A stretch of 64,000 bases of DNA from Owenweeksia sp048267305. GTDB lineage: Bacteria > Bacteroidota > Bacteroidia > Flavobacteriales > Schleiferiaceae. Below the pieces are notes generated by a model. The model was not told the origin of the DNA, did no database searches, and saw only the letters and a list, made by a program, of their open reading frames with translations. This document shows positions 62,282 to 64,000 of the stretch, in pieces. The stretch spans positions 1 through 64,000 of the forward strand of contig JBLWXT010000006.1 in the NCBI GenBank assembly GCA_048267305.1, in the 5' to 3' direction. The position numbers and the translations under genes are program-made. Every line of letters begins with the position of its first letter. Position 1 is the stretch's first letter.

Positions 62282-62641
62282 TTAAGAGGCAAAGCTATTT
62301 ACTGAATTTAAGAAACTAGTACGATCAATCGGTTTGGAGAAATATCCATCGAAACCAGCGTCAAGGAATCTTTGCCTGTCAGAAGGCATAGCGTAGGCGG
62401 TAATTGTACATATAGGTGTTTTGGCAAAACCTTCAAGTTTTCTGATGACCTGCAAAAGCTCCATCCCATTCATTTCATCGCTACCAAGATTAATATCTAA
62501 AAAAATGAGATCATAAGTATTAATCTTCAAAACCTGAAGTGCCTCAACAGCCGTATAGGCTAAATCAACATCATGACCTCTGAGCATTATTTTCAGGAGG
62601 TAAGCATTGGCTTTATTGTCTTCTACGTATAATATCTTCAT
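62282..62641 (-). CDS. Stand-alone receiver-domain protein 4
   Basis: A 119-residue single-domain response regulator (MKILYVEDNKANAYLL, phosphoacceptor D49 in LIFLDINLG, SKPIDR with the lysine near residue 103). Its ATG overlaps the stop of the upstream PAS kinase gene by 4 bases (ATGA at 62638-62641), so it is translationally coupled to its presumed phosphodonor. It is a different lineage from receivers 1-3, judging by its motif spacing. Confidence 0.93.
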   Translation of the reverse strand: MKILYVEDNKANAYLLKIMLRGHDVDLAYTAVEALQVLKINTYDLIFLDINLGSDEMNGMELLQVIRKLEGFAKTPICTITAYAMPSDRQRFLDAGFDGYFSKPIDRTSFLNSVNSFAS

Positions 62642-64000
62642 TTCAATACAGGTAGTGTTATGGTAAAAATGCTACCTTCATCCTTTATACTTACCACGTC
62701 AATTTGTCCCCCCATAAGCTCCAGGAATTTCTTGGTAAAACTCAGCCCCACGCCACTTCCTTCATAAGCTCTTGAATGCCCAAGGCTCTCCTGTTCAAAG
62801 TCACTAAATATTCTTTGTTGATTTTCAAGAGAAATACCAACACCTGTATCCTGAACCTGAATTTGAACAAAATCATCATCTGTAGAATATTTAACTACAA
62901 TACCTCCCTCTTTGGTAAACTTTACAGCATTGTTCATCACATTTATCAGGCTTTGCTCCAGCATCAATCTATCAGCCATAACCCAAATTGGTCCTTCGCA
63001 ATTCGACAATTCAAATAAAAGGCCCTTTCTCCTAACCTGAGCCGTCAACATATTATAGCTATGCTCTAATAATTCGCAAATATCCACAGTCTCTATATTA
63101 AGGTTATTCTTTTCAGCATCAACCTTACTTAGATTTACTATTCCATCAATTGTTTTTAAAAGCCTTTCGGCTGATTTTCTTTGGATATCCAATAATTCTT
63201 CTAATTCTTTTTTATTAGAGGCTTGCGGCAAAAGCTCGGCAACATTAATAACACCATTGAGTGGTGTTCTGATTTCATGACTTAGGTTTGAGATGATATT
63301 TACCTTCATTCTATTGAGTTCCTCCAAACGGCTTTGATTATACCTCCGTTCAATTTCACTCATTTTTTGAGCTGCTATATCTATAAAGTTTATAACTAAG
63401 CCCGTAACTTCACCACTACTATTTTTCACAGGATTATAAACCACCTCGAGCCAGCCAATACTTCCATCTCCATAAACATGCTGCACCTCTTTTCGCACAG
63501 TGTTACCGGCAAGCACTGTTGGCAAATCGGCCTCAAATCTCTTCCGTTCGTCACTAGGCAAAAAATCGCCAAAATAGGCGTTGGCGTCCACCGCATCCGA
63601 ACCATACTCCAATATTCCTATTCTTCTGGTTTCACTGTCAGCCATCAACACCCTACCCATATTATCGAGCAATACGGTTTTCACAAAGCCATTATTGAGT
63701 ACAGCTTCCAGCTGAGCTAAATAATTATTCCTATCTTTTTCTGCACTAATTTTTTGATCTACGTTAATAAGATTTCCCACCATGCGTATAGTTCTGCCAT
63801 TTGCATCCTTTTTACGCCATGCATAAACCTCGTAATGCCGATATACCCCATCGGCATGTCGCATTCTAAAATAGTTTTCATAAAGATGACCGTCCTGCGC
63901 TATACCCTTCTCAAATCTTTCCGCTACACCTCGCTTATCCTCAGGGTGAATTAATTCCCTAAAATCACCAATATCGCTATTGGCTTCTCTTCCTATCATA
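62638..64000 (-). CDS. PAS-domain sensor histidine kinase (5' truncated)
   Basis: At least 453 residues, cut by the window edge. The visible part opens inside a PAS domain (to about residue 80), followed by a second PAS (about 95-212), a HisKA region with phosphoacceptor H241 in ISNLSHEIRTPLNG, and HATPase motifs NNAVKFT, DTGVGI and GSGVGLSFTKKF. No transmembrane segment is visible. With receiver 4 it forms a kinase/receiver pair, i.e. a hybrid kinase split over two genes. Confidence 0.9.
   Translation of the reverse strand, partial: MIGREANSDIGDFRELIHPEDKRGVAERFEKGIAQDGHLYENYFRMRHADGVYRHYEVYAWRKKDANGRTIRMVGNLINVDQKISAEKDRNNYLAQLEAVLNNGFVKTVLLDNMGRVLMADSETRRIGILEYGSDAVDANAYFGDFLPSDERKRFEADLPTVLAGNTVRKEVQHVYGDGSIGWLEVVYNPVKNSSGEVTGLVINFIDIAAQKMSEIERRYNQSRLEELNRMKVNIISNLSHEIRTPLNGVINVAELLPQASNKKELEELLDIQRKSAERLLKTIDGIVNLSKVDAEKNNLNIETVDICELLEHSYNMLTAQVRRKGLLFELSNCEGPIWVMADRLMLEQSLINVMNNAVKFTKEGGIVVKYSTDDDFVQIQVQDTGVGISLENQQRIFSDFEQESLGHSRAYEGSGVGLSFTKKFLELMGGQIDVVSIKDEGSIFTITLPVLK

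Overview
The window looks like a chromosomal segment of a Bacteroidota bacterium, most likely Flavobacteriia. Evidence: a PorQ component of the type IX secretion system (T9SS), surface proteins with T9SS type A C-terminal sorting domains, the gliding ABC-transporter genes gldF and gldG, a DUF5686 carboxypeptidase-regulatory-like membrane protein, moderate-to-low GC, and several promoters of the Bacteroidota type (TTG, about 20 bases, then TAnnTTTG). I see no rRNA, tRNA, CRISPR array, intact insertion sequence or prophage. Most genes are housekeeping genes in packed operons; accessory material is concentrated around 18-26 kb and in the signalling genes at 47-51 kb.

Layout. 0-9 kb: the end of an unknown gene, an AlkD-like glycosylase, coaD, a NUDIX hydrolase, pyrE, an SRPBCC protein and birA, then a forward operon rsfS-ftsH-LUD-cdsA-psd-ACBP (ribosome silencing, membrane proteolysis, phospholipid synthesis) closed by a strong terminator. 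9-15 kb (reverse): lon, porQ-cmk, a GlmU-like sugar nucleotidyltransferase and rpmE2. 15-19 kb: a beta-helix lipoprotein, an outer-membrane barrel, yaaA and a flavin-binding protein. 19-26 kb (reverse): three overlapping T9SS cargo genes. 26-30 kb: a YwqK-like secreted protein, pruA, a barrel, a phosphatase and dnaN. 31-35.6 kb (reverse): DUF62 - monooxygenase - gldF - gldG - DUF4340, running towards dnaN. 35.7-47 kb: phoH-purC, an exonuclease/GIY-YIG fusion, DUF5686, two LVIVD lipoproteins plus a membrane protein, yggS, DUF1015 and a GT39-like transferase. 47-51 kb: three stand-alone receiver proteins, a 51-residue microprotein and a PAS histidine kinase. 51-55 kb: GNAT, a peroxiredoxin-like protein, DUF2892, SDR and AraC. 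55-62 kb: acs, prpE, DUF779 and aldehyde dehydrogenase, with a divergent AraC regulator. The right edge holds a receiver and a truncated PAS kinase.

How genes fit together. The aldehyde dehydrogenase, DUF779 protein and two acyl-CoA synthetases form a route from short aldehydes through acetate or propionate to acyl-CoA. PorQ is part of the machine that would export the 19-26 kb cargo. The 47-51 kb cluster resembles a phosphorelay with several receiver outputs.

The most interesting material is the T9SS cargo array. Neighbouring genes overlap by the same 23 bases, so one gene's sorting-domain end encodes the next gene's signal-peptide start. Two of the three genes are out of frame by one base at a homopolymer inside the signal-peptide region, and the sorting domains look reshuffled between the genes. 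Two orphan fossils of T9SS sorting domains (about 9.05 kb and 62.2 kb) and a fossil of the YwqK-like gene (18.3 kb) suggest that surface-protein genes are gained and lost often here.
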